Assembly (NCBI GenBank): GCA_943737045.1
Contig: CALSFV010000095.1
Coordinates: forward strand, 124,001-188,000
DNA from: Parapristionchus giblindavisi
Taxonomy: Eukaryota; Nematoda; Chromadorea; Rhabditida; Diplogasteridae
DNA: 64,000 bases
Direction: 5' to 3'
Position 1 is the stretch's first letter. The number at the start of each line of letters is the position of its first letter. The notes below the pieces were generated by a model. That model searched no databases, had not been told where the DNA came from, and was given only the letters and a program-made list of their open reading frames with translations. Position numbers and translations under genes: made by a program. Positions 23,958-33,572 of the stretch are shown here, in pieces.

Positions 23958-24088
23958 CACACAGAGAAATAAGTGTTATCCACGGAGCCCTGAGAAGCGT
24001 TATATTTAACACTTTTAAGCTCAAAAAGTGTTAAATATAACACTCCTCAGGTCTTTTGCTTCATGTATAACACTTATTTCTCTCTGTG
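23958..24088. mobile_element. 131-bp MITE with TA target duplication
   Basis: Ends CACACAGAGAAATAAGTG and CACTTATTTCTCTCTGTG, with an inner hairpin GTGTTAAATATAACAC. TA lies at 23956-23957 and 24089-24090. The Tc/mariner target type is inferred. Confidence 0.82.
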
Positions 24089-24575
24089 TAGATGAGTTCA
24101 CCAACAGGAAATGTTTGTGCACTACCCCTCGCGAATTTTCAAATTGACTAGCCAAATTTCGATATCGATTTTCTCGAAACTCAGGACGTCTAGCCACTCC
24201 TAAAAAGAGATTCGTAATCAACATCGAAAACTTATTCTAGTCATGATAGTGCCTTCTCATATGGCCAAGACAAGTCCATAGAGTTCCTTTGTAAGTGCCG
24301 ACACAGTCAAAAAATAAAAGTTTGGGAATCGGGGTTCTCAAGTGTGCTGATGACGATAGTCATCTTCATTTAGCACCTAGTTCCACCGTAGAGGCCTGAT
24401 GACGTCGCGTTGAAATCACGTTTTTAGTCTTTTCTCGTCATCCGATCGTGCTACAATTTGTGGATTATGCCTCCGAGGGCAGAATGTGATGGCGATCACG
24501 CCTGTCCAATTCATTTTTCACGAAAAAGTTTCATAAATTTTCAAAAATTGATTTTATATTTTGACGTTGAAATGG

Positions 24576-24829
24576 AGGTAAGAGGCGAAAGAGTGGGGTG
24601 AGGTGACCAGCATGGGAAGGAAGGGGAGTGGACGGGATTTCCTCCCCTTCGCACCGCCCCACTCTCTCGCCTCTTGCCTTCACTTGGGAAGGAAGGGGAG
24701 TGAACGGGATTTCCTCCCCTTCGCACCGCCCCACTCTCTCGCCTCTTGCCTTCACTTGGGAAGGAAGGGGAGTGGACGGGATTTCCTCCCCTTCGCACCG
24801 CCCCACTCTCTCGCCTCTTGTCTTCACTT
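24576..24829 (+). repeat. 72-bp minisatellite, left block (3 copies)
   Basis: Three copies of a 72-bp unit (GGGAAGGAAGGGGAGTGGAC, then CTCCCCTTCGCACCGCCCC) follow a partial inverted unit at 24576-24603. The block ends abruptly at CACTT, where the LINE begins. 72 bp is 24 codons, so open frames such as GRKGSGRDFLPFAPPHS are repeat artefacts. Confidence 0.9.
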
Positions 24830-26488
24830 ATATATATATATATATATTTTATCGACATGCTCAGCATGAAACAATACATGTGGGTGAAGCAAAAATAAAT
24901 AAATTAATCACAGAAATACTCTCGATAGGGATTGAACTTGAAGAGGGTACGAAGGGTAGAAATTGGGTATCATAGAAGAAAGTGATAGAATGGGGGTGGA
25001 AGGGGGGGAATCTCTCTTTGTTGGGACCATCCCTCTCACGTATCAGACGTCGATATATTGCTTGGTTGGATGAGACCGAGCAGGACTTGTATGGATCAAC
25101 GAGCGACAGCAACAGATTGAGTAGTGCATAGAATAATCGGTGGAGGAGGCCGATATTGAAACTTGACACGTGAGAATCTCTAAGATGGACTTACAAATGA
25201 GAGATACAATAGGGGAAATGGTAGGTGCTACTTGGTCTGAACGAGAGAAAAAGAGCTTGAATGACTAGGATGCAAAAAGAGTAGGGTATTCACTATTGAT
25301 TAATAATGATTGAACTGTGAATGTGATTCGGCTGATAATATGCTAGGTGGTAATCTATTCAGCCATCTAATAACTCTTAGGGGGAAAGAGTTATATCTAA
25401 TGTTGTTTCGAGTGAATTCTAAGGCGAGGCCATAAGAGGAGCTACGGGGTCGGGTCGGAATGATCGACTCTCCATACAGTATCTTTCTCGCTAGGAGAAG
25501 ATCACTGATTACTCTTTGCTCATTTAATTGCTTCATAGAGAGTGTCTTAAGACGATTAGAATAGGAAGGCATAGAGAGAGGAGAGACGTGGAAGCAACGG
25601 GAGAAGACAATTCTTGTAAAGAGACGTTGGACCTTTTCAAGTCGTTTACTATCTTTAGAAGTGAGAGGATACCAAAAAGAGGAAGCAAAAGAGAGATGAG
25701 GCAAAACATATGTGGTATAGCATTTAACTAGTATTTCAGGAGAATCAACAGATACAGCTTTAAGGAGAAGATGAAGGGCAATTTGAGACTTAGTGATACG
25801 ATCATCAATAGAAGCATTGGGGCTTAAAGACGAAGTGATTTGAATGCCTAAATCACGGACTTGGGATAGAATAGATAGAGGGGTCTGATTTATAGAATAC
25901 GAAGGGATAAATGATCGAGAACCGATATGAATGATATTACATTTAGGAGCAGAGAGAGACAATTGATTGTGATCAGTCCATACATTGATAGCATCAAGAG
26001 CGGATTGCAACTGTGAGGATATAATATGTTGAGAAGACTTATCATATGACACATACAATTTGATATCATCTGCATAAGCGTGGGAAGTGACATTGGGAAA
26101 GGGAGATAAACAATGGGGCAAATCGGCAATATAAAGTATGAAAAGGATTGGTCCAAGGACTGAACCCTGGGGTACTCCTGAGATAACTGGGTGAAAATCG
26201 GATAATACATTGTCTAGTCTAACAGAGAAATAACGATCAGATATGAAAGAGTGAAGCCAGTGAAGCATACTACCAGAGATACCGTAATGTGCACATTTGG
26301 AGATGAGCTTTGAGTGGGATACGGTATCAAATGCGCGGGAAAAATCTAAGTGAGAAAAGTCACAATATCGGTAGCTAAGCCATGAGAAAGTGCGTTTGTC
26401 CAGTCATTCTGACATAAGAGGAGATTTGAAAGGACAGAGGCTTGGGAACGAAAACCGTGTTGGTGCAAGGGTATGATATTGTTATCAA
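24830..26488 (-). mobile_element. 5'-truncated CR1/Jockey-like LINE inserted in the minisatellite
   Basis: The 3' end lies at the left as a TA-dinucleotide tail (about 24830-24848). A 3' untranslated stretch covers about 24850-25299 and the RT lies at 25300-26486. CACTT occurs on both sides (24825-24829 and 26489-26493), consistent with a target duplication inside a minisatellite unit, so the two minisatellite blocks were once a single array. Confidence 0.8.
25300..26486 (-). pseudogene. non-LTR reverse transcriptase fragment
   Basis: Reads leftwards: LHQHGFRSQASVLSNLL (RT block 2-like), then LDFSRAFDTVSHSKL (catalytic block A), GVPQGSVLGPILFILYIADL (block B) and HAYADDIKLYV (catalytic YADD, 26065-26076). 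The C-terminal RWLNRLPPSIL is followed by a stop at 25300. A one-base frameshift near 26348 separates the N-terminal piece from the rest, and the endonuclease and the start of the RT are missing at the 5' truncation. GVPQGSVLGP and the C-terminal thumb motif suggest the CR1/Jockey group. From 26268 to 25300 the frame is open over 322 codons, so the insertion is fairly young. It is not expected to be active. Confidence 0.9.
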
Positions 26489-26848
26489 CACTTGGGAAGG
26501 AAGGGGAGTGGACGGGATTTCCTCCCCTTCGCACCGCCCCACTCTCTCGCCTCTTGCCTTCACTTGGGAAGGAAGGGGAGTGGACGGGATTTCCTCCCCT
26601 TCGCACCGCCCCACTCTCTCGCCTCTTGCCTTCACTTGGGAAGGAAGGGGAGTGAACGGGATTTCCTCCCCTTCGCACCGCCCCACTCTCTCGCCTCTTG
26701 CCTTCACTTGGGAAGGAAGGGGAGTGGACGGGATTTCCTCCCCTTCGCACCGCCCCACTCTCTCGCCTCTTGCCTTCACTTGGGAAGGAAGGGGAGTGGA
26801 CTGGATTTCCTCCCCTTCGCACCGCCCCACTCTCTTGCCTCTTGCCCA
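26489..26848 (+). repeat. 72-bp minisatellite, right block (5 copies)
   Basis: Units start at 26489, 26561, 26633, 26705 and 26777 and match the left block in the same orientation. Minor variants are GTGAACGG for GTGGACGG and GACTGG for GACGGG. Confidence 0.92.
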
Positions 26849-26953
26849 AAGTACTTCACTAAAAGTCGATTTTCTCGAAATTCGCGGGCGCAAAATAGAT
26901 GAAATTTTTTCAAAGAAGTCCCATTCCGAATCCATTCTGGTCCGATTAATGTA

Positions 26954-27484
26954 CACTCACAGAAAAAACCCTTATATGTAAGGGAATAATTCCCTGGCTA
27001 AGGATCCCATGGGAATTATTCCCTTACAGGTAAGGGATATAAAATAGATTGAAACAATAAGAAAATTGGCAAAGTTGATTTGCACCAGGTAGGAATCGAA
27101 CCTACGAGGTACACAATACTCTTGCCACTAAGCCATTTGGACATGTTTCAACTCTCGTAAAACTAGATGATAGATCTAGTCAGACTTGATCGTTCATATA
27201 TGAATGAAAAATGGGAAATCCCTTACAGGTAAGGGAAATTTTTAAAGGGACAGTAACCCCTCTGCGTTTCCGTGTTTGAATTCCCGCCGTTGTTCCCCAA
27301 CGCGATAACTCTGCCACAGATATAAGAAATAATGGGCAAAATTTGGTGGTTGGGTGAGGAAGGGAGTCGGCGCTTCCCGTGCTGGGAAGCGCCGACTCCA
27401 AAAGGGGATTCTGAGTAGATAAGGGAATTATTCCCTAAGGGAAGTGCAGTTGCGAAACTTCCCTAAGGGAATTTTCTGTGAGTG
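26954..27484. mobile_element. 531-bp TIR element with TA target duplication
   Basis: Ends CACTCACAGAAAA and TTTTCTGTGAGTG with TA at 26952-26953 and 27485-27486. It shares its ends and CCCTTA/TAAGGG subterminal words with the element at 9364-11284. It contains a minus-strand tRNA-like module and a short palindrome around CCCGTGCTGGG (about 27374-27400). Confidence 0.85.
27050..27187 (-). pseudogene. tRNA-like module, family 2, copy 3
   Basis: On the minus strand: CTGACTAGATCTATCATC, then AAATGGCTTAGTGGCAAGAG (A-box), GTAGGTTCGATTCCTACC (B-box) and ATCAACTTTGCCAATTTTC. This copy has the best T arm of the three. It is similar across about 130 bp to the copies at 9664 and 20549, including both flanks. 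Confidence 0.65.
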
Positions 27485-27822
27485 TATCTCGCAAAATACA
27501 CTTTTACATTTGAGAGAACTTCGAAATTTCAGAACTTTTTCGAAAAAAATAAATTAGATATGTGTGATCGCCATCAAATTCTGCTGCTGGAGGCTTACTA
27601 GGGAATGGTTTCTTTGATGGTTAAAATTAGGGTCATTGACCAACATGACGATGATCAGCATGGTCGACTTAGTAAGAATCAACATTCAAACGCTGCAGTT
27701 GATCGATTTTGAAAAACCCGGCGCATGTACGTCTCACGATCAAACAACGACCTTTCAACCTTCCATGGTGAAGGGTGGACAATCTTTGTCATAGGCGGAG
27801 GGGTGCGATCTCTTTCCAAGTC

Positions 27823-27893
27823 GAGCTGTGGTATAGTGGTAAGTTCTCGTAGTCATAACTTTTTGCACACGAGTTCGATTCCTCCGAGAATAT
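27823..27893 (+). pseudogene. tRNA-like sequence, left arm of the 905-bp MITE
   Basis: TGTGGTATAGTGGTAAG (A-box) and ACGAGTTCGATTCCTCCG (T arm and B-box) are correctly spaced. The acceptor stem is imperfect. Confidence 0.6.
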
Positions 27894-28208
27894 TTTATGT
27901 CGGTATTTTATTTTAACAATAAACACTGACTTTTCAATGGAAATTAAGTCCAAAATTTCAATTTCTTTTTTGTTTTTGCAACTTTTACGCTGTCTTTTGT
28001 TATCTCTTCTTTGTTGCAAATCTGTATAAAATCGAATTATAGTAACAACTTTATGGACAACTTTATATTAATGTTTTCTTTGATTTCCACAAAGAAGAGA
28101 TAACAAAAGACAGCGTAAAAGTTGCAAAAACAAAAAAAGAAATTGAAATTTTGGACTTAATTTCCATTGAAAAGTCAGTGTTTATTGTTAAAATAAAATA
28201 CATAAAAT

Positions 28209-28279
28209 GTTCTCGGGGGAATCGAACTCGTGTGCAAAAAGTTATGACCACGAGAACTTACCACTATAACACAGCTCAA
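28209..28279 (-). pseudogene. tRNA-like sequence, right arm of the 905-bp MITE
   Basis: Mirror of 27823-27893, with GGGAATCGAACTCGTG (B-box complement) and CTTACCACTATAACACAGC. Confidence 0.6.
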
Positions 28280-28967
28280 CTTGGAAAGAGATCGCACCCC
28301 TCCGCCTATGACAAAGATTGTCCACCCTTCACCATGGAAGGTTGAAAGGTCGTTGTTTGATCGTGAAACGTACATGCGCCGGGTTTTTCAAAATCGATCA
28401 ACTGCAGCGTTTGAATGTTGATTCTTACTAAGTTGACCATGCTGATCATCGTCATGTTGGTCAATAACCCTAATTCTAACCATCAAAGAAACCATTCCCT
28501 AGTTAGTGTACAAATTTTACCACCGTAGGGTGACGAGAAAAGACTAAAAAACGCGATTTCTTTTAAACTCGACAATGATTGGCCTCTACGGTATTTAAAA
28601 TAACACATTCCATAAACGCAGCATTTAATGTGTTTCTTCTTCTTTTTCTCCAAAAAGTATTTTGAAAAATAATATTTTTAATATTTTCTGAATTTTCTGA
28701 TTTAAAAAGTATATTTTCTGCTTCCGGTCAGAAAATTTACTGGCCTGCAAAATGGTCAGAAAACAGAAAATTCAGAAACAGAAATTCCCAGCCCTGAAAA
28801 TGAACATGATCATCGTCATCAGCACTCTTGAGAACCCCGGATTTTTGATTTTTTTTCAGATTTCTGATTTTAGTCGAGAGACTGATTTTAGTCGATTATT
28901 ACGTAAACGGCCTCATGTTAGATGTTACAATAATTTGAAACAGACAACAATTTTTCTTTCATTGAAG

Positions 28968-30827
28968 GGTATGAGATCAGTGATACAAATATTTACAACA
29001 CAACAAGAAAAGCAGAATGTGTTGATGGAAGATGGAAGTATATCAACGAAACTGGGTCTCAATCGAGTATTGAATACACTGAACTTCCAAGAGAGAATTG
29101 TACTAATCCAAACGCGTCAACGGCCGTTCCCGAATCAACAACCACACCCTCACCAACCAAACCGGTAACCTACATAGTGCTCCGCATGCTACGATCAATA
29201 AAGCAATTTTTCAGTGCGAGAAGAAAGAAGTTGGAAACGCAGATGTAACTTACTCCTGCGAAGGTGATCCTCAGCAGAGCGGCTGTGAGATGGAAATCGT
29301 GTGCAAACCAGGTATGCCACTTCTCCACAACACGATAAATTATACGAATTCATTGTAGGTTACATTATTAACACAACCAAGACTCCCAGCATTAAATTCG
29401 TCTGCAAAGACGACAAGAATGACTGGACGGATATCAAAACCGACGTCGTCTTCACTGAGAAACCGATCAAGGAATGTGTTAAGGTTAGTATTGTAATATT
29501 CAGAGACCTAGTTCTTCATTCGCAGCCATGCAACACATACATCAATTTTAGGTTTGTGAAGCCCCACCCGATTTTGCGGGAACTGATGTAGACGTTAAAG
29601 TAACTTGCACACCTTACGATATAAGAACTAATTGCACATTTGAACTAGAGTGCAATAAACCAGGTATGAAGATAATCACATACAGCATTCAGCCTTAATC
29701 TTATTTCCAGGATACCAAATCACGGACACAACTACAACAACCACAACTAGAGAGGCTGTGTGCGAAAATGACCAGTGGAAGATTATCAACAAAACTGGAT
29801 CTGATACAACTCTCACGTATGAGAACATTCCTGTAGTCAACTGTACTCTCCCTACCGCGACAACAACAAGTGGTACATTTGGAACACCAACCACACCCTC
29901 ACCATCCAAACTGGTAACCTACATAGTGCTCCGCATGCTACGATCAATAAAGCAATTTTTCAGTGCGAGAAGAAAGAAGTTGGAAACGCAGATGTAACTT
30001 ACTCCTGCGAAGGTGATCCTCAGCAGAGCGGCTGTGAGATGGAAATCGTGTGCAAACCAGGTATGCCACTTCTCCACAACACGATAAATTATACGCATTC
30101 ATTGTAGGTTACATTATTAACACAACCAAGACTCCCAGCATTAAATTCGTCTGCAAAGACGACAAGAATGACTGGACGGATATCAAAACCGACGTCGTCT
30201 TCACTGAGAAACCGATCAAGGAATGTGTTAAGGTTAGTATTGTAATATTCAGAGACCTAGTTCTTCATTCGCAGCCATGCAACACATACATCAATTTTAG
30301 GTTTGTGAAGCCCCACCCGATTTTGCGGGAACTGATGTAGACGTTAAAGTAACTTGCACACCTTACGATATAAGAACTAATTGCACATTTGAACTAGAGT
30401 GCAATAAACCAGGTATGAAGATAATCACATACAGCATTCAGCCTTAATCTTATTTCCAGGATACCAAATCACGGACACAACTACAACAACCACAACTAGA
30501 GAGGCTGTGTGCGAAAATGACCAGTGGAAGATTATCAACAAAACTGGATCTGATACAACTCTCACGTATGAGAACATTCCTGTAGTCAACTGTACTCCTC
30601 CCATTGGTCTCAATTCAACACCACTACCTAAATCTACGAGTAAGTTTCATATAATAGTAGTTATGTCTGTGTGTTCAATGTGGATGGATGTATTTTATAA
30701 AATTATTGCATTTTCAGCATCTTTCAGATTTTTAAGCAAAGATAAATTCTTTCTATTCTTTCGTTTGAAGTATTCAAGAGAGCACAGTATAAGAAAAATC
30801 AGAATGCAAATACAATGTATAAACTAA
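28968..30827 (+). CDS. 3' part of the CCP/sushi-like protein: transition domain, two 749-bp units and terminal exon
   Basis: Exon 28968-29164 completes the domain begun at 19974-20082 (GYEISDTN, AECVDGRWKY, ELPRENC) and adds a Thr/Ser/Pro linker. Unit 1 has exons 29215-29311, 29359-29483, 29552-29663 and 29711-29913. Unit 2 has exons 29964-30060, 30108-30232, 30301-30412 and 30460-30639. Each encodes two domains (CEKKEVGNADVTYSC, CKPG|GYIINTTK, DWTDIKT, then CEAPPDFAGTD, CNKPG|GYQITDTT). The first domain here keeps a mid-domain intron that the 680-bp units lack. The last intron (30640-30717, ending TTTTCAG) leads to a basic terminal exon 30718-30827 ending at TAA. No membrane segment or GPI signal is obvious. 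The last exon overlaps the satellite founder sequence, so the original end may differ. Confidence 0.8.
29215..30600 (+). repeat. 749-bp genic tandem duplication
   Basis: 29215-29963 and 29964-30600 are almost identical, introns included (one visible change, GAATTC to GCATTC near 29346/30095). They separate after CTGTACTC, where unit 1 goes on to a TATTTSGT linker and unit 2 to PPIGLNSTPL. Confidence 0.92.
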
Positions 30828-31399
30828 AAGAACCCCTGGACCTCAAGGGAGTGCTGACACAGTAGAAGGTTTTCTTTGAGGGCTTCGAGCCCTCAAATAA
30901 AAGATATTCATTTGGCTTTAGAATGTAGGCATAAATCATATTCTCCCAAGTTAAATAAAAGTAAAGGAATCGCAAAAAGTTGACAAACGTTACAGTAACA
31001 GTGCATATGTCATATTCTCTCATGTCAAATAAAAGTAAAAAATCTTTTTTCACCAAAATGGGCGCAATAAAAGATAATGTATTACTAATTAAAATATGCT
31101 ATATTATTCATGGTATTCCAAGTACATACGATTTGTACCGTTTAGCACTTGTAAAATCGATTGAATAAAATTTTGCACGATACAATATTTTTGACACGTG
31201 TGGTACAAAAATCGCTATTCATTCGATGGTATTGAAAGTAAAAAAATATGTAAAGTATACACGATTTTTACCATTTGATACTTATTATGCCAATGCGAGA
31301 TTGATTGGACAACATTTTGAATAGTGAGGGATTTGTATTGGTACGTTGTAGGAAATGGAGCCCATTAGGAGCTCTAGAATCCAGGGCACAGAGTCCATC
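30799..31399 (+). repeat. founder-like spacer at the satellite edge, overlapping the gene's last exon
   Basis: TCAGAATGCAAAT at 30799 starts sequence shared with the B spacers. A hairpin TTTGAGGGCT-TCG-AGCCCTCAAA lies at 30875-30897. After it comes sequence homologous to spacer A (30930-31399), but without the 216-bp MITE and with many more differences than the other A copies have among themselves. The first minisatellite units follow at about 31400. Confidence 0.75.
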
Positions 31400-32416
31400 G
31401 GTAAAGGTTGGACCTCAAGGAGTCCATCGGTTAACGTTGGAGCTCGGGGAGTCTAACGGTCAAGGTTGGAGCTCGAGGAGTTCATCGGTATACGCGGGAG
31501 CTCGGGGAGTCCATCTGTAAAGGTTGGAGCTCGGGGAGTTCATCTGTAAAGGTTGGAGCTCGGGGAGTCTAACGGTCAAGGTTGGAGCTTTTGGAGCACA
31601 TCGGTAATGGTTGGAGCTCGTGGAGTCCATCGGTAAAGGTTGGAGCTCGGGGAGTGTAACGGTCAAGGTGGGAGCTCAGGGAGTGTAACGGTCAAGGTTG
31701 GAGCTCGAGGAGTCCATTGGTCAAAGTTGGAGCTCGGGGAGTCCATCGCTAGAGGTTAGACCTCGGGGAGTCCATCGGTAAACGTTGGAGCTCGGGGAGT
31801 CCATCGGTAAACGCTGGAGCTCGGGGAGTCCATCGGTAAAGGTGGGAGCTCGGGGACTCCATCGGTAATGGTTGGAGCTCGTGGAGTCCATCGGTAAAGG
31901 TTGAAGCTCGGAGAGTGTAACGGTCAAGGTTGGAGCTCAGGGAGTGTAACGGTCAAGGTTGGAGCTCGAGGAGTCCATTGGTCAAAGTTGGAGCTCGGGG
32001 AGTCCATCGCTAGAGGTTAGACCTCGGGGAGTCCATCGGTCAAGGTTGGAGCTCGGGGAGTCTAACGGTAGAGGTTGGAGCTCGGGGAGTCCATCGGTCA
32101 AGGTTGGAGCTCGGGGAGTCCATCGGTAAACGCTGGAGCTCGGGGAGTCCATCGGTAAAGGTGGGAGCTCGAGGACTCCATCGGTAATGGTTGGAGCTCG
32201 TGGAGTCCGTCGGTAAAGGTTGAAGCTCGGAGAGTGTAACGGTCAAGGTTGGAGCTCAGGGAGTGTAACGGTCAAGGTTGGAGCTCGAGGAGTCCATTTG
32301 TCAAAGTTGGAGCTCGGGGAGTCCATCGCTGGAGGTTAGACCTCGGGGTGTCCATCGGTAAAGGTTGGAGCTCGGGGAGTCCATCGGTAAACGCTGGAGC
32401 TCGGGGAGTCCATCGG

Positions 32417-33090
32417 TAATCATAAATCGTATTCTCCCAAGTTAAGTAGAAGTAAAGGAATCGCAAAAAGTTGAACAACGTTACTGCAACAGTGCATAAG
32501 TCATATTCTCTCAAGTCAAAAAAGTAAAAGAATCTTTTTTTCACCCAAATGGGCGCTATTAAAGATAATGTGTTACTTGGTAAAATATGCTTTATCATTC
32601 ATGGTATTCCAAGTACATACGATTTGTACCGTTTAGCACTTGTAAAATCGATTGAATAAAATTTTGAACGATGCAATATTTTTGACACGTGTGGTTCAAA
32701 AATCGCCATTCATTCGATGGTATTGAAAGTATTGACCGTATAAAATACACTTGTTTATTTGGTACGAGAGTAGCCAACCACTGCCACAATGAATTTCTAT
32801 GTTTTGAGAGAGAGCACCGGTGAGAGAGTAGGTAGATCAGAGAGAGTGAGGAAGGAGAGGAGGAAAGAGTGGGGAGTTAATCGATAGTTCTCCCTCTATT
32901 TAGCAGTAGCAGCAATGCAATTATGCAAGTACATTTTATACGGACAATATACACGATTTGTATCATTTGATACTTATTATGCCAATGCGAGATTGATTGG
33001 ACAACATTTTATATAGTGAGGGATTTGTATTGGTACGTTGTAGGAAATGGAGCCCATTAGGAGCTCTTGAATCCAGGGCACAGAGTCGAT
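32417..33090 (+). repeat. spacer A copy 1
   Basis: From CATAAATCGTATTCTCCCAAG to CCAGGGCACAGAGTCGATCGG; AT-rich, non-coding. It contains the 216-bp MITE and a purine-rich GAGAGAGTGAGGAAGG stretch. Confidence 0.9.
32732..32947. mobile_element. 216-bp MITE inside spacer A (reference copy)
   Basis: Ends TTGACCGTATAAAATACACTTG-like and CAAGTACATTTTATACGG-ACAA are inverted, with TA at 32730-32731 and 32948-32949. It is present in all later A copies and absent from the founder spacer, where GAAAGT and TATACACG are joined through a short A-rich stretch near 31229-31262. Confidence 0.82.
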
Positions 33091-33572
33091 CGGTAAAGGG
33101 GGGTTGGAGCTCGGGGAGTCCATCGGTCAAGGTTGGAGCTCGGGGAGTCTAACGGTCAAGGCTGGAGCTCGAGGAGCCCATCGGTCAAAGTTGGAGCTCG
33201 GGGAGTCCATCGGTAAACGCTGGAGCTCGGGGAGTTCATCGGTAAACGCGGGAGCTCACGGAGTCCATCTGTAGAGGTTGGAGCTCGGGGAGTTTATCGG
33301 TAGAGGTTGGACCTCGGGGAGTTCATCGGTAAACGTTGGACCTCGGGGAGTCCATCGGTAAACTCTGGAGCTCAAGGAGTCCATCGGTAAACGCTGGAGC
33401 TCGTTGAGTCCATCTGTAAAGCTTGGAGCTCGGGGAGACCATCGGTCAAGGTTGGAGCTCGGGGAGTCCATCGGTCAAGGTTGGAGCTCGGGGAGTCCAT
33501 CGGTCAAGGTTGGAGCTCGGGGACGGGGAGTCCATTGGTAGAAGTTGGTCCTCCGGGAGTCCATCGGTATAG

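Larger units (their letters stand above)
27598..28502. mobile_element. 905-bp palindromic MITE with TTA target duplication
   Basis: Ends CTAGGGAATGGTTTCTTTGA and its complement, with long arms (27598-28020 and 28085-28502) and a short centre. TTA lies at 27595-27597 and 28503-28505. The opposite FB-3 arm (about 24460-24480) shows the uninterrupted site. Each arm carries a tRNA-like sequence. Confidence 0.85.
24299..28889. mobile_element. FB-3: foldback element nested in the FB-2 right arm
   Basis: The left arm, about 24320-24545 (GGGGTTCTCAAGTGTGCTGA, then GATCGTGCTACAATTTGTGG), pairs with the right arm in pieces at about 28500-28590, 28800-28855 and 27500-27594. The right arm was split by the MITE at 27598-28502. 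The body holds a 72-bp minisatellite, a LINE and a TIR element. Removing about 24299-28889 rejoins the FB-2 right arm. The boundaries are approximate. Confidence 0.55.
20191..28915. mobile_element. FB-2: 8.7-kb foldback element in an intron
   Basis: The left end carries GACCGTTTGCGTAAGAATCC. The right end, read on the other strand from about 28915, carries GGCCGTTTACGTAATAATCG. Arms at about 20191-21350 and about 23173-24300 are inverted copies, continuing inward to an axis near 22070-22100. The right arm is broken by MITEs and by the nested FB-3. The ends resemble those of FB-B (CCCGTTTGCGTAAG), and both families share AAATTCGCGA, a GAACTCATC-like stretch and tRNA-like blocks, so they are related. 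No encoded transposase was found. Confidence 0.65.

Noticed and set aside
24531..26981. Open frames up to 193 codons with GRKGSGRDFLPFAPPHS or GERVGRCEGEEI repeats
   Set aside because: The 72-bp minisatellite is 24 codons long, so several frames on both strands stay open; there is no protein similarity and the minisatellite was split by a LINE.
4045..28279. Genuine tRNA genes
   Set aside because: A- and B-boxes are present, but acceptor stems do not pair well, anticodon arms are unclear and several copies are mirrored arms of foldbacks.
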